Assembly (NCBI RefSeq): GCF_019399895.1
Contig: NC_091879.1
Coordinates: forward strand, 3,551,001-3,615,000
Reading direction: 5' to 3'
Source of the DNA: Cardiocondyla obscurior
Lineage: Eukaryota > Arthropoda > Insecta > Hymenoptera > Formicidae
DNA length: 64,000 nt
Positions within the stretch are counted from its first letter, which is position 1; every line of letters begins with the position of its first letter. Below, one piece after another: positions 48,401 to 58,149 of the stretch. Made by a program: the position numbers and the translations under genes. The notes under the pieces are model-generated. The model made no database searches, was not told where the DNA came from, and saw only the letters and a list, made by a program, of their open reading frames with translations.

Positions 48401-51400
48401 CTCTCGCGTATCTTTGCACTTTTCCATTTTACATCTCGTAGAATCTTTTATATATAATATAATAAAAGTGTTATATCGCGTGTCTACTGGAGATCCGTTA
48501 AGCGCAAATTTATCGCGAGCTTCAAAAGCGCACCCTTAGCGATCCAGTCTTTACGGAATATATAACTAAACGGCAAACGTGAAGGGAGTTAGGGGCCGCG
48601 ATCACAATATCGTGCCGCTTGTTCCGGCGATGTGGACTTTGCATATGTCCACGCCCGAAATTTGACATTCAACCATCTCGCAAAGTTCCATACCGGGAAC
48701 AACGCTGCCGCGGGAAACTTCGCCGGAAATAAGCGCTATACCGTGACACGCGCCAGCGTCAGTTATTCATCGTTTCCGAGTAACTTTGCCACCCCGGCAC
48801 ACAACTTGAAATCGACACGAAATGCTCTTGAATATTGCAGAACGTTAACAGAGTGCGATCTTCAAGACGCATCGAGCCCGCTGAAATATTAATGAGCTTT
48901 CACGGAATCATTTTAATTACATGTAAAAAAAAAATATTTTTTCTCTATTATTAAAATATTAGCCGCGTAGTTAAATAAAGAAAATAATTAAGTTTCCCTC
49001 GCGATGCACATCTCGAGATGATTGTAATAATGTATCTCTTAATTATCGTGCGGTTTTAAATTGGCTGGTAATTTTGATAATTCGCGAGAAAGTGGAATTG
49101 CTCTGGGTGAAAACATGAAACAGAATTCGGCAAAGCCAATTACCGAGTTATACGGCTCTTATACTGTCTTTTCATGGATTAATTCTATGGAAATTACGTA
49201 AAAGCCTATTTACATCACAACACAATGTATCCGTATTGTACGGCTTCCTCAGCTTCCTTGTACAAGCCCTCCCTTTCCCTTCTTTCTCTCTTTTGGAGAA
49301 TTTACCTGCAAGTTTCCGAGCGATTACCGGTACGAGGGTACTTCTACGCGACAACAAGAACTCGCGCACCCGTTATGCGATAAGCAAGTCCTTTGTAGGA
49401 GGTAGGGAAAAGATATCTTTGTCCGCTCGCTCTTTCATGACGCCTTTCGGGATCGCAAGGAAAGCGTAAGCGGCGGCACGAGCCTTCAAGCTAAATTAAA
49501 CGGAAAATGTAGAATTTCTCCTGTCGTCTTCAAACTCGCTTGGTTCGCAGACAAGCGAGCCTAAGACTCGTCAGAGTTCGCGATACTGAGTCCCCGTCAA
49601 GTATAATCATCATCCCGCGAGATCAAAGTTCCTCTCACAGAGATACATTCAGTTCTCGACATTTTGCGAGAGCGAGGTATAAAAAATAAAATACTAATAA
49701 TAATTTATCAATAATTTTTTATTTATTGAACAATCAACTGTTTGTTTTATTGACAACAACATTTTTACGCGCTCTTAAAAAAAAAAAAAGAATTGGTGTA
49801 TCACATTTCACATATTTGGCTTATATTTTTTTTACTCGCTATTAATGAATAAAATAACTGTTTTACAACGTCGGGCAAATTTTATGTCTCCGATCCAGTT
49901 GGAATTTCACCGCTACGTCGCCAATATTGATCACGTGTACCTGATATAGCTGATACGGGCTATATCGAGGCGCAGGTAGGCCGGCCTTGCGTGGGAAAAC
50001 CAGTGCTACGCTCCGCGCCGGTTTCTCGTAGCATCCCCGCGCCGCAAACTCGTCATAAAGGCAATCTAATTGATGCATGAGACACGAGCTTGGTGACCGA
50101 TCGTAATCGCACCGTTTTCTCCCTTTCGTGTTGCAGGAGCGATGTCTTCCTGGAACCGTATCTGCAGCAGCACGGGACCGTTCAGGTGGTCAGCTCGCCG
50201 AGCACCCCGCCACCGAATCCGCTGCAGCATCATCAACTTACGCAGCTACATCATGTACAGGTGAGTCGTTAATTACGGAAAAGATGCAAAAGCGTAGTCT
50301 GAATAATATCTGAATTCGAAGACTTGTCCGTTGTCAATGCTCATTTTTTCTTAATAATTATAATTCCATTCCGTTTATTAAAAAAAAAAGAAAAAATAAT
50401 AATGAATCTTAAACGAGCGACTTTCCGAAGGCAAATTTTAGTCTCTCCGTGTTTTCGTTCTTACAGAACGGTACTAACGCCGCCCGTAACTTTATAATGG
50501 TCACCGTGTTTTAGATTCAGACTCGTCGCGAACGGTGTCTCATCGCGGGTGACTTTTTCTGACGAGCAATTAAGGGATTTGCAATTAGCTCTTTCTCTCC
50601 CCCTCCCCTTATTCTCGTCCATCTCTTTCTCGAGGAGAGAGTATTCAACACGCGACGCACGTCTGCATTTAATCCCGTTAGTTCGAAACCGTGTGTCAGT
50701 CTGCATTTCAAATTAAATTACACTCGAACCCCTTCACCGGGTGCCCCCTTTGCTTGTACCCCCTGTCCCCCGTTTCCTTTCCCACCGTTCGTTTCGCTTT
50801 GGGCATCATCGATTTTCCCTTTCATCTCCATTGATACCGGAGGTCCGTGATAAAAAAGGGTTGAGTTAGGCTGAAAGAACGTGGACAACCAACAGCTCGA
50901 TCAATATCGATCAAATCAGATCAAGAATACAAAAAAAAAAAAAAATAAAAAAAGAAGGGGGATCGATGAGGTCTTCAGCGTTTCGAAGACTTAATCTTCG
51001 TCACCGGTTTGCCTTTGCCTTCGGAAACGATTGCTTATCGTTCTCCTCGCGGCATGATTTCGCGCCTCGGTGAAAAAGATAAAAAAATATATATTGCGAG
51101 GGAGAACGACAAATAAATCTTCCGTCCATTCGTTGGCTGCAAATAGAGATAACCGTGCCGAGTATAATGCGGAATTAGGGACGCATTGTGGGACAAAGCC
51201 AGCGGGATTTGCGCCCCGAGGCTCAAAAGAGGCGAAAATGCCAGTGATAAAACAAATCGCTGATTCCGCGCTCAAATGTCGAAACAATAGCGGGATGCTG
51301 CGAATTAATTTCAGCGATTATTTTATTATTGTTCCTATGGAAATTAATTTAACGTACTGCACAAATGCATATTGTTTTATTTGTATTACGAACTTAATTT

Positions 51401-54400
51401 TTTTTTTTTTCAGAGCGAGGAATCGCTTTCCTCGGAAGAATCAGCGACTTCGGGAGGATCGTCGAGGTCCACGGAGGATTCCGGCAGCGAGGTGGCTTGC
51501 GATATTACTCTAATCGAAAGGCTTATACGCTCTCACCCGATCTGGTTTTTACCGGGCATCCAGAGAGCCGGGGCCTTTCACTTGTTGCAGGGCAAGGAAG
51601 AAGGGGTAAGGTGTACACTTACATCATAGAATTTCTCTATTCTTAACACGTCGGGATTAAGCGGAACTTCTCTCGTCGCTCTTTTTTTTTTCTTCTCAAT
51701 TTCATACCTTACGTAATACGTTCTCCTTGAGCCGAATATTATTCTCCGAGTGGAAGGTCATTTTCGCTCAGCACCGTTTTTACTTCTTGCTATCTGCGCG
51801 TATATCTATCGCGGCATGCCCCGGAACAATGAGCGTGAGTATACCGGCTTCTTATCCAACACGCCGGGCGACTCGAAGAATAATGGTGCTCCCAGACACA
51901 TGGGAAACCGTGTCAATGCCTGACGACATGCAGCCGACACGAAGTTACGTTAGGAAAATCCTTTACACTTCCGGTGCCTTGCGTATAAATCCAGGCAGCG
52001 AGATTCGATGAAGCGCAAAAATTAGTTATTTACGGTTATTGTAGAATTTTTTTTTTTTAATTTATAGATGCGACATTAACGCAGTTACAAATAAATGTTT
52101 TTATTAAATTCGCGAGATTGCATCTACATTTTTTTTTCTTAATAAATAAAAGGACGTATATTTTACAAATATTTTTTACTGTTTAATTAAATTTTGATTG
52201 CGTTATAAAGGTCGGATGGGAAAGTGAAATAATAACTACAAATATTGTAAAATAGACTTTTTATTCGGTGGTTTGGCGAAAGAATCGATTAAGACGTAAC
52301 AGTAAAATGATTACCGTCTTCTTTCCACGCCTACGTTCTTTTTCTCATTTTGCAACGTTCTGTAATAACGCGCGAAGCACTACACTGTAATCAGCGCGAA
52401 AATGACGGCGGGCGAGCGACGGGGATCGTTCTTTTGCCATTGTTTCTCCCAACGGGTCATTGTTTTGCACCTTTGTTAATCGTCCTCCGTCATTTCCATT
52501 CCTTCAAAATCCTCTCGCAGTCCTATTTTTGCTTCGAACGAATTGCACTATCCAAAGGACAATATGCCACGCAATTCCTTTTCACGAATGAAACGAAATT
52601 CCTTTCGTTTCTCCGCATTCGGATGCGCTACAATAATCGTGGTACAATCTTTTGTCATAAATTTTTGAACCGTCATTGAAAAGATTAATATTAACGTAGC
52701 AGCAATTAATTAATTTAATATTATAAAACAAAATAATTAATCTTTTTTTTTTTCTGTATTCACATTGCTAGTTAATTTTTTATACATGTATTGCAATTAT
52801 TGACAATTTTCGAATATTATATTTTATACGTACGTTTTAAAATATTTAAATATTATAAATATCTTTCGATTACAGAACTTTGTGGTGCGGCAATCGAGTC
52901 AGAGCGATACAATGGCTCTTTCAGTGAGATTACCTGCCGGGAAGGGACCCTACATCGAGCATTACCTGATTCAGGCCAACAAGGGCAAGTTGAGCTTGGA
53001 AACGAGCGAGAACAGGTTCGACAATATCCCTTCGCTGATTGCTCACTACTCACAGTGCTGGTAAGTCCTTTTTTTTTTTTTTTTTTTCTCTTTAACTATA
53101 TATGATTATTGATTATTTAATTATTTTCTAAATTTATCAATTAGTACTAATACATCCTTACATTTAAATAATCACGATTGACCTATTTTTATTTAAAAAC
53201 AGTGATGAACTGCCAGTGCAATTGACTCTGCCAAGAGCAATGCGAGACGCGAAAAATAGGCAGCAGTTGTCGTCACTAGCGTTGCTGGGTCAAGAATTTT
53301 GGCGATACCCGATGGCGAATCCGAAACCACCGGAAAGCAGCAGCAGTAATACCTCTAGTCTGAGTAGTTTCCATGGAGGTACGTTTTTTAAATAATTTTT
53401 ACGCAAAAGATATTTCAAATAAATTGTTGATTGAAAATTATTGATTTTTAATAAATGAATGCGTTATCTTTGACATGTTTAAAATATAATTTATTTTTTG
53501 CAGGTAATAATAATAATCATATTAATAATAATAATAACGTGGACACGCCGACTACGGAGAGTATAGTGCTTAATTTAGCCCCAATATCTTCTCATAATAC
53601 ACGTAAGATATTTATTATTTCATTTTTACGTTACATTTTTTTTAGTTATAGTTTAGGAATTTTAATAAAACATGTATTAATTTAAGTTAAATGACTTCTT
53701 AGTTTTTTAAATAATAAATTTGTACTTTGTTTAGACACTCCTTCTCCAACGAATACCGTTAACGCGAACACTTCGACATTTGTGTCGTCGTTGCCGCGTC
53801 AACCTCGTCCAACTCCACCCAACACTTTGAATTTGACAACTTTCAACGAACCTCTGAGTGATGCCAAAAGGGATCGGATCTCGTCACCAAGCGACAAGCT
53901 CTCTCACAAATTGATCTCGCCAAATCTCGTGCAAAGCGTGCGATGCCCTTCGCCCGTGGTACATAATGTTGAAAACAACATTCTGAGCCCTATTCAGGAT
54001 ATGAGAAGTTTCGACACTTTAAAGAACGGTCTGGACACACCGAAATTGACCCCTGTTGAGTTCACCAAGAGTTCAGGAAAGTTTATGTCGGTCTCGAATT
54101 TTCATCAGAACAATCAGTCGTGTACCACATCTCCAGAATTGTCGGATAATAGAAGTATCATCGCCGAAAATCAAGGAACTAGACAAAATGTAAAGACTCC
54201 GCCACCCCCGCCACCAAGATGGGCCAAGCCTGGCATCAATCAGAATCAGAATAATTTTACTGTGACTACGACCGTGACGTTCAACGTAAACCAGAGCAAC
54301 GTAAATTCTTCGCAGGTAAAATTTTTTTAAGTACTGTGTTCTTTTTAAATTTTTTTATTATCTTATTTTCTAATAAATTAAAAAATTTTTAATGTAATTA

Positions 54401-57400
54401 ATTTAATCGCAACTCTTTACTACCATTGAAATAATTGTAATGTTTTTTTATTTCTTTCTTTTTTTGTCAACAGCAAAACACTCCGTCGGATCCGAATTCG
54501 TCACTGCTGAGTCCTCAATCTAATAAATCTCTCAATTCCAACTTTTCCATTAAATCACCCCTTTCATCTATCACCCCGGTCGTATCCCCTACCTCAAAAC
54601 TATTCTCGAAGACTCCTAATATGCTCTCTCCAAATACTCCTTCTAGTACTAGTAAATCAAAAAGACGACGTGATCGTGAGAATCGAAAAAACTCGCAACA
54701 TTATCAAGAGTCTGATATTTTGGAGTCATATTATCGTAGCTCACCAGCGGATAAGATTTCCGATTACGAAGATATTTGGAATACTACTGACCAATCGACT
54801 CAGTCAACTTGGAACGACAGGTTAAAAGATAACAGTAACAGGGTCGCTAACACCCCGCAAGATTGTATGAAAAGTTCTAACGACCACGTGATGAGTCCTA
54901 AAGAATCCGAAAAGAGTCTTGTTAATGAAAGATTGCCAGCTGGGGAACAGATGGTTCTCAAGCACGATAAGTTTATCTTAAAGAGCGATAAAATGGGATA
55001 CAAAGAAATGATGAGTCCAGAATTTAGTAGTTTCAAGCCTGTTCTTGACGTAAAGAGTCCTAACCAGAGTTCGCCGGAAGAAATTAGCATGGGAAAGAGG
55101 CCCGATTTGCTGTCTAGAGTTTGTAAGTGTTTATTAAATTATTATATAAATAGCATTCTGTACATATAACAATTTATTATTAAAATTAAATAAGTTCTAA
55201 ATATTTTTTACAAAGATTTTAAAAGTAAAATATTTTTTTTGCAGGCAGCGCCAATTCATTGAACAGCCCGAACGTAGTAACACCTCCAAGAAATAAATTA
55301 GGCCTCGTTTTAGCGAAATCGGAAAGCAATAGCCCCCAAACACCTGAATCTAAACAAAGTAGTCCCTTTTATGCGGAACCTGCTGATGCAATTGTTCAAA
55401 ATGCAATTATTATTCCGAGAAGACGGCAAACTAAACATAATCCGGCGATGAATAAGTATCGGCATAGTGAACCAGGTTGGTTACAAACTCCAACGGGAAA
55501 TAATGCTAATCAATTGCATCCTATTGATTGTTGGGAAGAGCCATCGGAGGAGACAGAGGACAAAACGCCATTAATCTCATCGTCAGTCGACAATTTGGCG
55601 AAAAGATTAGCTCAAACTAAGGAGACGAAGAAGATTCCTCGGGCAAAGCCCGTTCAACCACCGAAGATAAGAACCAAAGCATTTAACGACACTTCTTGGA
55701 CCGTAGATTCTAGTTGGGAGTTTATCGGTACGTTCCACATATAGAAAATTATATTAATGTAAAAGAGTGAATTACTAGATAACATTTTTTTATTCTTTAA
55801 AATAGGTAACGAAGCCGAGGAGCCAGATTGCGAACCGGATTACGACTGTGATGCTGATTACGACGGTGATAATATTGCAAGGAAATTTCCCGGTGATGAA
55901 GAATGCGATAGAAACATTATTGGAAACACCATAACTGTTCAGAATATTATTTTACAACGGTAAGTTTTCTAACAGAAACAACATAATGACATTAATACAA
56001 CAAAAATTAAAAAAAAAATTAGGTGATTGAAATTTTTTTAAACGATTAATTTTTTTATATTGCTAGTAGGAAATTTAAATATATAATAAAAAACATTGCA
56101 TTGAATGCTTGAAATTATTTTATAGGTATCCAGAACTGCTGAAATCGCCAGATACTTGCGAATCGTTATATAGCGATCGGAACTCGTCGTATGACAATGT
56201 AGAAAAAAGAAATGTAGAACGTGGGGACACTCCGGACTCGCGAAAGAATCGCACGTATGATCCTTCCGAGTGGGAAACTATGCTAGACACAGACATGGAA
56301 AGTGATGTAGAAAGACTCAAACGAAACAAGAGTTTTAAGGAACGACTAGATCCTCTGTTATGTAAGTTTTAATTATTTATTAACAGTTTATAAATATAAT
56401 TAATTAAAAAATTATATATAAATTATTTTTTTTACAGCACCGCCACGAGTTCAAGCGATTGCGAAGAATCGTGACTTGCTTAACGGGACTGGAGCGGCTA
56501 TTAGAGCTTACGCTCTTCAACTTGCGGCAGACAAAACTACAACTTTCTCGCAAAACATTGACAATTTTATTCAATGCACGCGAGAGGGCAAGGAAGCGAT
56601 GCCGCATATCGTAATGCGTAATATGCGTCAATTCATGTCAGGGATGAAAAATTATTTGGTAAAACACGGCGAACGCGGATTCGAGAGGGAGGTGGAAAAG
56701 GAACGACTAAAACTACGTCCGAACGAGTTTCTTAATCTTGACGCCATTCTCGAGGACGTGATGATGGGCCTCGTGGTTAGGCCTCTTCGGGAACACGTGT
56801 GCCGGTTATTTATTGAACATTATTTCGCTACTGGTGCATTGCAAACTTTGGCGGAGAACATTCAGCATGCCCAAGGCAAAACCATTCACGATCTTGGTGT
56901 CCAGGTAAATAGATTTATCTAATATGTAAATATGTAATACGTAATAAAATTAATAAAATAGTTTTACGAAAGTTATAAAGTTTATTAAGGAAGAATTGAA
57001 ATTTGTCGCATCTAAATTCTAATTGTTTTTTTGTGTACAGTCAAAAATTATACCCCCTTCAGAAGAGAGTCTGGAGCGTATTCTCAAATGCATCGAGCGA
57101 TTGCAGAAAGCTGATTCTCCACTTGAAAAATTAGAACACTTATTAGCAGCCATCTCAACTATTTTTAATTCTGTAAGTTTTTTTGAAACCTTTCTCAAAT
57201 TACCACTTGTATTATTTAAATAAGTAATCCAAAATAAACGAAAGAAATTTAGTGTAATAAAATTAATAGTAATTACTTTGCAGAGATTTTAAATATTTAT
57301 TTTGTAGGTAAAACAAGCTAATTTGGGAAGACATGTTGCGCTAGGCGCTGATGATCTTTTACCGTTGGTAATTTGGGTTTTGGTACGCGGTAAAGTGGTG

Positions 57401-58149
57401 GACGCTGAGATCGAAGCCGAATACATGTGGGGTCTGCTGCATGCTTCTCTTTTGAGTGGCGAAGGCGGATATTATTTGACAACGTTATCAAGTGCTGTAC
57501 ATGTTTTAAAGACCTTCAAGTCCAGTCAAAGCACCGTGTCTACATTAAACGTAAGGAATAAATATTTCTAATTATCGTATATCTTTCAAACTGTATCAAG
57601 TTTACATTAATTAGCAATGATGTTCTTGGCAAGAATCTTTAGCACTCACTTTTATTTTTAAATATAGTATACGTTTGCGATTGCGAGTGAAGCAGACCGA
57701 AAATACTGGAAAAGAGACAATCGCGAAAAAAGTGGGACAGTCAATTAATTTTTTTTCTCGTTTTTAGGGATGTGGAACGCCGGATTGCTCGTCTGTATTG
57801 CGGATTTTGGTACCGGATGAACTACATGGTTCCTTAAATACTAGAACACTTCCAGTGCGACCCAACATGAATACTAGAGAAATCTGTCGCATCCTTGCGC
57901 ATAAGATCAGATGCACAAATCCTCAGGACTACGGGCTTTTTAAATTGGTGCAAGGGGAAGGTAAACGCATTTAATATAAAAATTATATTTTTTTTATAAG
58001 TAATATATTTGGAAATATTATATGTGTTACTTATAAACATTTTAGAAACGTTACTCGGAGATCACGAATGCCCACAAGAACTCTCTCACTGCCTTTTCGC
58101 CTACAAGCGAATTGATGCCAAGATAGCATGGCCCAAGACCAGTTCTTAA
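9321..58149 (+). CDS. spri: Sprint / RIN-family Rab5 guanine nucleotide exchange factor (SH2-VPS9-RA), 17 coding exons
   Basis: Homologue of Drosophila sprint and vertebrate RIN proteins, which bind active Ras and receptor tyrosine kinases and activate Rab5 on early endosomes. Coding exons: 9321-9401, 15845-15918, 50137-50260, 51414-51605, 52876-53060, 53203-53378, 53504-53602, 53735-54315, 54474-55122, 55245-55727, 55806-55959, 56126-56361, 56438-56904, 57041-57172, 57308-57550, 57768-57960, 58046-58149. Every junction is gt-ag and keeps frame; total about 1390 codons. Domain order: SH2 (about residues 128-230, with WFLPGIQR and the FVVR arginine), a serine/proline-rich linker including KTPPPPPPRW, VPS9 (about 1020-1295, with GADDLLPL and GEGGYYLTTL), and a C-terminal Ras-association domain (about 1300-1390). 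Exons 3-17 are solid. Exons 1-2 are separated from the rest by large introns and are supported by phase and splice sites only. Alternative 5' ends are likely. Confidence 0.88.
9402..15844 (+). other. sprint intron 1 (about 6.4 kb)
   Basis: Runs from a gtaagt donor to a strong pyrimidine tract with tttcag. It contains a CpG-rich block at 11200-11470 with a possible non-coding first exon, a second CpG-rich block at 12960-13480, and a block at 13780-14560. No open frame in it resembles a known protein. Confidence 0.55.
11332..11455 (+). promoter_or_regulatory. Candidate CpG-rich promoter and non-coding alternative first exon of sprint
   Basis: An initiator-like TCAGTC (11330-11335) lies in a CpG-dense block, followed by 124 bases with no ATG and then a consensus donor (TGACG followed by gtgagt at 11456). 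Spliced to exon 2 it would give a protein starting at the in-frame Met of DCMLSELC. Only sequence context supports this; initiator matches are frequent by chance. Confidence 0.3.
15845..15918 (+). CDS. spri: sprint exon 2
   Basis: 74 bases, acceptor ctttcag, donor gtgagt. It encodes LLNSLATDLDCMLSELC and then TTPDVYE, ending in phase 2. The phase-2 start of exon 3 (g|AGC GAT) completes an Arg codon, giving YERSDVF. The segment looks like a short amphipathic helix; no named domain is recognised. An in-frame Met inside could serve as a start for shorter isoforms. Confidence 0.75.
26814..26859. repeat. Inverted repeat with perfect 11-bp arms
   Basis: Arms TCCCGCCAACG (26814-26824) and CGTTGGCGGGA (26849-26859) are exact reverse complements around a 24-base loop. 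The loop itself contains the short complementary pair cgct and agcg. Function unknown. Confidence 0.7.
34451..34960. promoter_or_regulatory. Candidate conserved non-coding block in sprint intron 2
   Basis: About 500 bases without the long A/T runs seen on both sides, with balanced composition and many TAAT/ATTA homeodomain-type cores (for example near 34477-34500 and 34930-34950). No reading frame on either strand resembles a protein. An enhancer is a reasonable guess; no comparison with other genomes was possible. Confidence 0.25.
37730..37840 (+). repeat. GA-rich (polypurine) tract
   Basis: About 110 bases of imperfect (GA)n with few pyrimidines. GAGA-type tracts are known binding sites for GAF-like factors in insects. 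It directly precedes a CpG-rich block (37860-38340), which fits a promoter-proximal element but does not prove one. Confidence 0.6.
37860..38340. promoter_or_regulatory. CpG-rich island in sprint intron 2, possible internal promoter
   Basis: CpG-dense, GC-rich DNA with long open frames on both strands, as expected for stop-poor GC-rich sequence. An ATG at 37863 opens a 158-codon frame rich in Arg and Ser, but it has no convincing phase-2 donor to join exon 3 and no known motif. I therefore treat the block as a possible promoter or unmethylated CpG island, not a gene. Confidence 0.3.
42527..42666 (+). CDS. Candidate alternative first coding exon of sprint
   Basis: An ATG opens 46 codons beginning MLPPIIGNINNSDILTLYTN and ending AEIGIK, then AAAAG followed by gtaaat. 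The exon leaves in phase 2, exactly what exon 3 at 50137 needs, and would give EIGIKRSDVFLEP. An in-frame TGA at 42479-42481 lies upstream. The protein-like composition and the donor support it; against it, the minus strand across the same bases is also open and protein-like, and the phase agreement has a one-in-three chance of being luck. Confidence 0.35.
50137..50260 (+). CDS. spri: sprint exon 3
   Basis: Begins after gtgttgcag and ends at CATGTACAG followed by gtgagt. It encodes SDVFLEPYLQQHGTVQVVSS, then a Ser/Pro/His/Gln-rich stretch (STPPPNPLQ, HHQLTQLHH). Disordered linker before the SH2 domain. Entry phase 2, exit phase 0. Confidence 0.85.
50261..51413 (+). other. sprint intron 3
   Basis: About 1.15 kb between gtgagt and a T-rich acceptor ending ttttcag. 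It includes a compositionally balanced block (51160-51320) next to AT-rich runs. No coding signal apart from read-through of exon 4. Confidence 0.7.
51414..53060 (+). CDS. spri: sprint exons 4-5: SH2 domain
   Basis: Exon 4 (51414-51605, 64 codons) has an acidic/serine leader (SEESLSSEESATS) and then the SH2 start, ITLIERLIRSHPIWFLPGIQ. Exon 5 (52876-53060) continues with NFVVRQSSQSD, whose Arg is the phosphotyrosine-binding residue of the FLVR motif, and ends in IPSLIAHYSQC, the usual SH2 C-terminal strand and helix. Together they form a full SH2 of about 100 residues. All key SH2 features look intact, so phosphotyrosine binding is expected. The intervening intron (51606-52875) is AT-rich with no other feature seen. 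Confidence 0.93.
53203..56361 (+). CDS. spri: sprint exons 6-12: serine/proline-rich linker
   Basis: Exons 53203-53378, 53504-53602, 53735-54315, 54474-55122, 55245-55727, 55806-55959 and 56126-56361. The encoded region is about 790 residues, low in hydrophobic residues. It contains an Asn run (exon 7), SH3-ligand-like KTPPPPPPRWAKPG (exon 8), many SP and TP sites, a basic patch KSKRRRDRENRK (exon 9) and an acidic tract rich in Asp (exon 11). It is probably disordered and is the least conserved part of RIN proteins. Introns here are short (75 to 165 bases) and AT-rich. Confidence 0.88.
56438..57550 (+). CDS. spri: sprint exons 13-15: VPS9 Rab5-exchange domain
   Basis: Exons 56438-56904, 57041-57172 and 57308-57550. 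The helical lead-in (RQFMSGMKNYLVKHGERGF) is followed by NLDAILEDVMMGLVVRPL, then the core: LGADDLLPLVIWVLV, AEIEAEYMWGLL and GEGGYYLTTLSSAV. The Asp of GADD, the Pro of LPL and the Tyr of EYM fall at positions conserved in VPS9 exchange factors, so the domain appears catalytically complete for Rab5-type GTPases. Confidence 0.93.
57768..58149 (+). CDS. spri: sprint exons 16-17: Ras-association domain and C terminus
   Basis: Exons 57768-57960 and 58046-58149 (stop TAA). The peptide runs through LRILVPDELHGSLNTRTLPV, REICRILAHKIRCTNPQDYG and LFKLVQGEETLLGDHECPQE, and closes with FAYKRIDAKIAWPKTSS. Length and position, directly after VPS9 at the C terminus, match the RA domain of RIN proteins, which binds Ras-GTP. 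No truncation is seen. Confidence 0.9.

Larger units (their letters stand above)
15919..50136 (+). other. sprint intron 2 (about 34 kb)
   Basis: Bounded by gtgagt (15919) and gtgttgcag (50136). It is mostly AT-rich DNA with many A/T runs, broken by CpG-rich islands (for example 18370-18600, 26030-26400, 27780-28370, 37860-38340) and by compositionally balanced, unique-looking blocks that may be regulatory (27241-27500, 34451-34960, 46441-46760, 48581-48890). A GA-rich tract lies at 37730-37840. No nested gene with recognisable motifs, tRNA or intact transposon was found. A candidate alternative first exon lies at 42527-42666. Large early introns in signalling genes often carry enhancers; that role here is inference. 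Confidence 0.6.
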
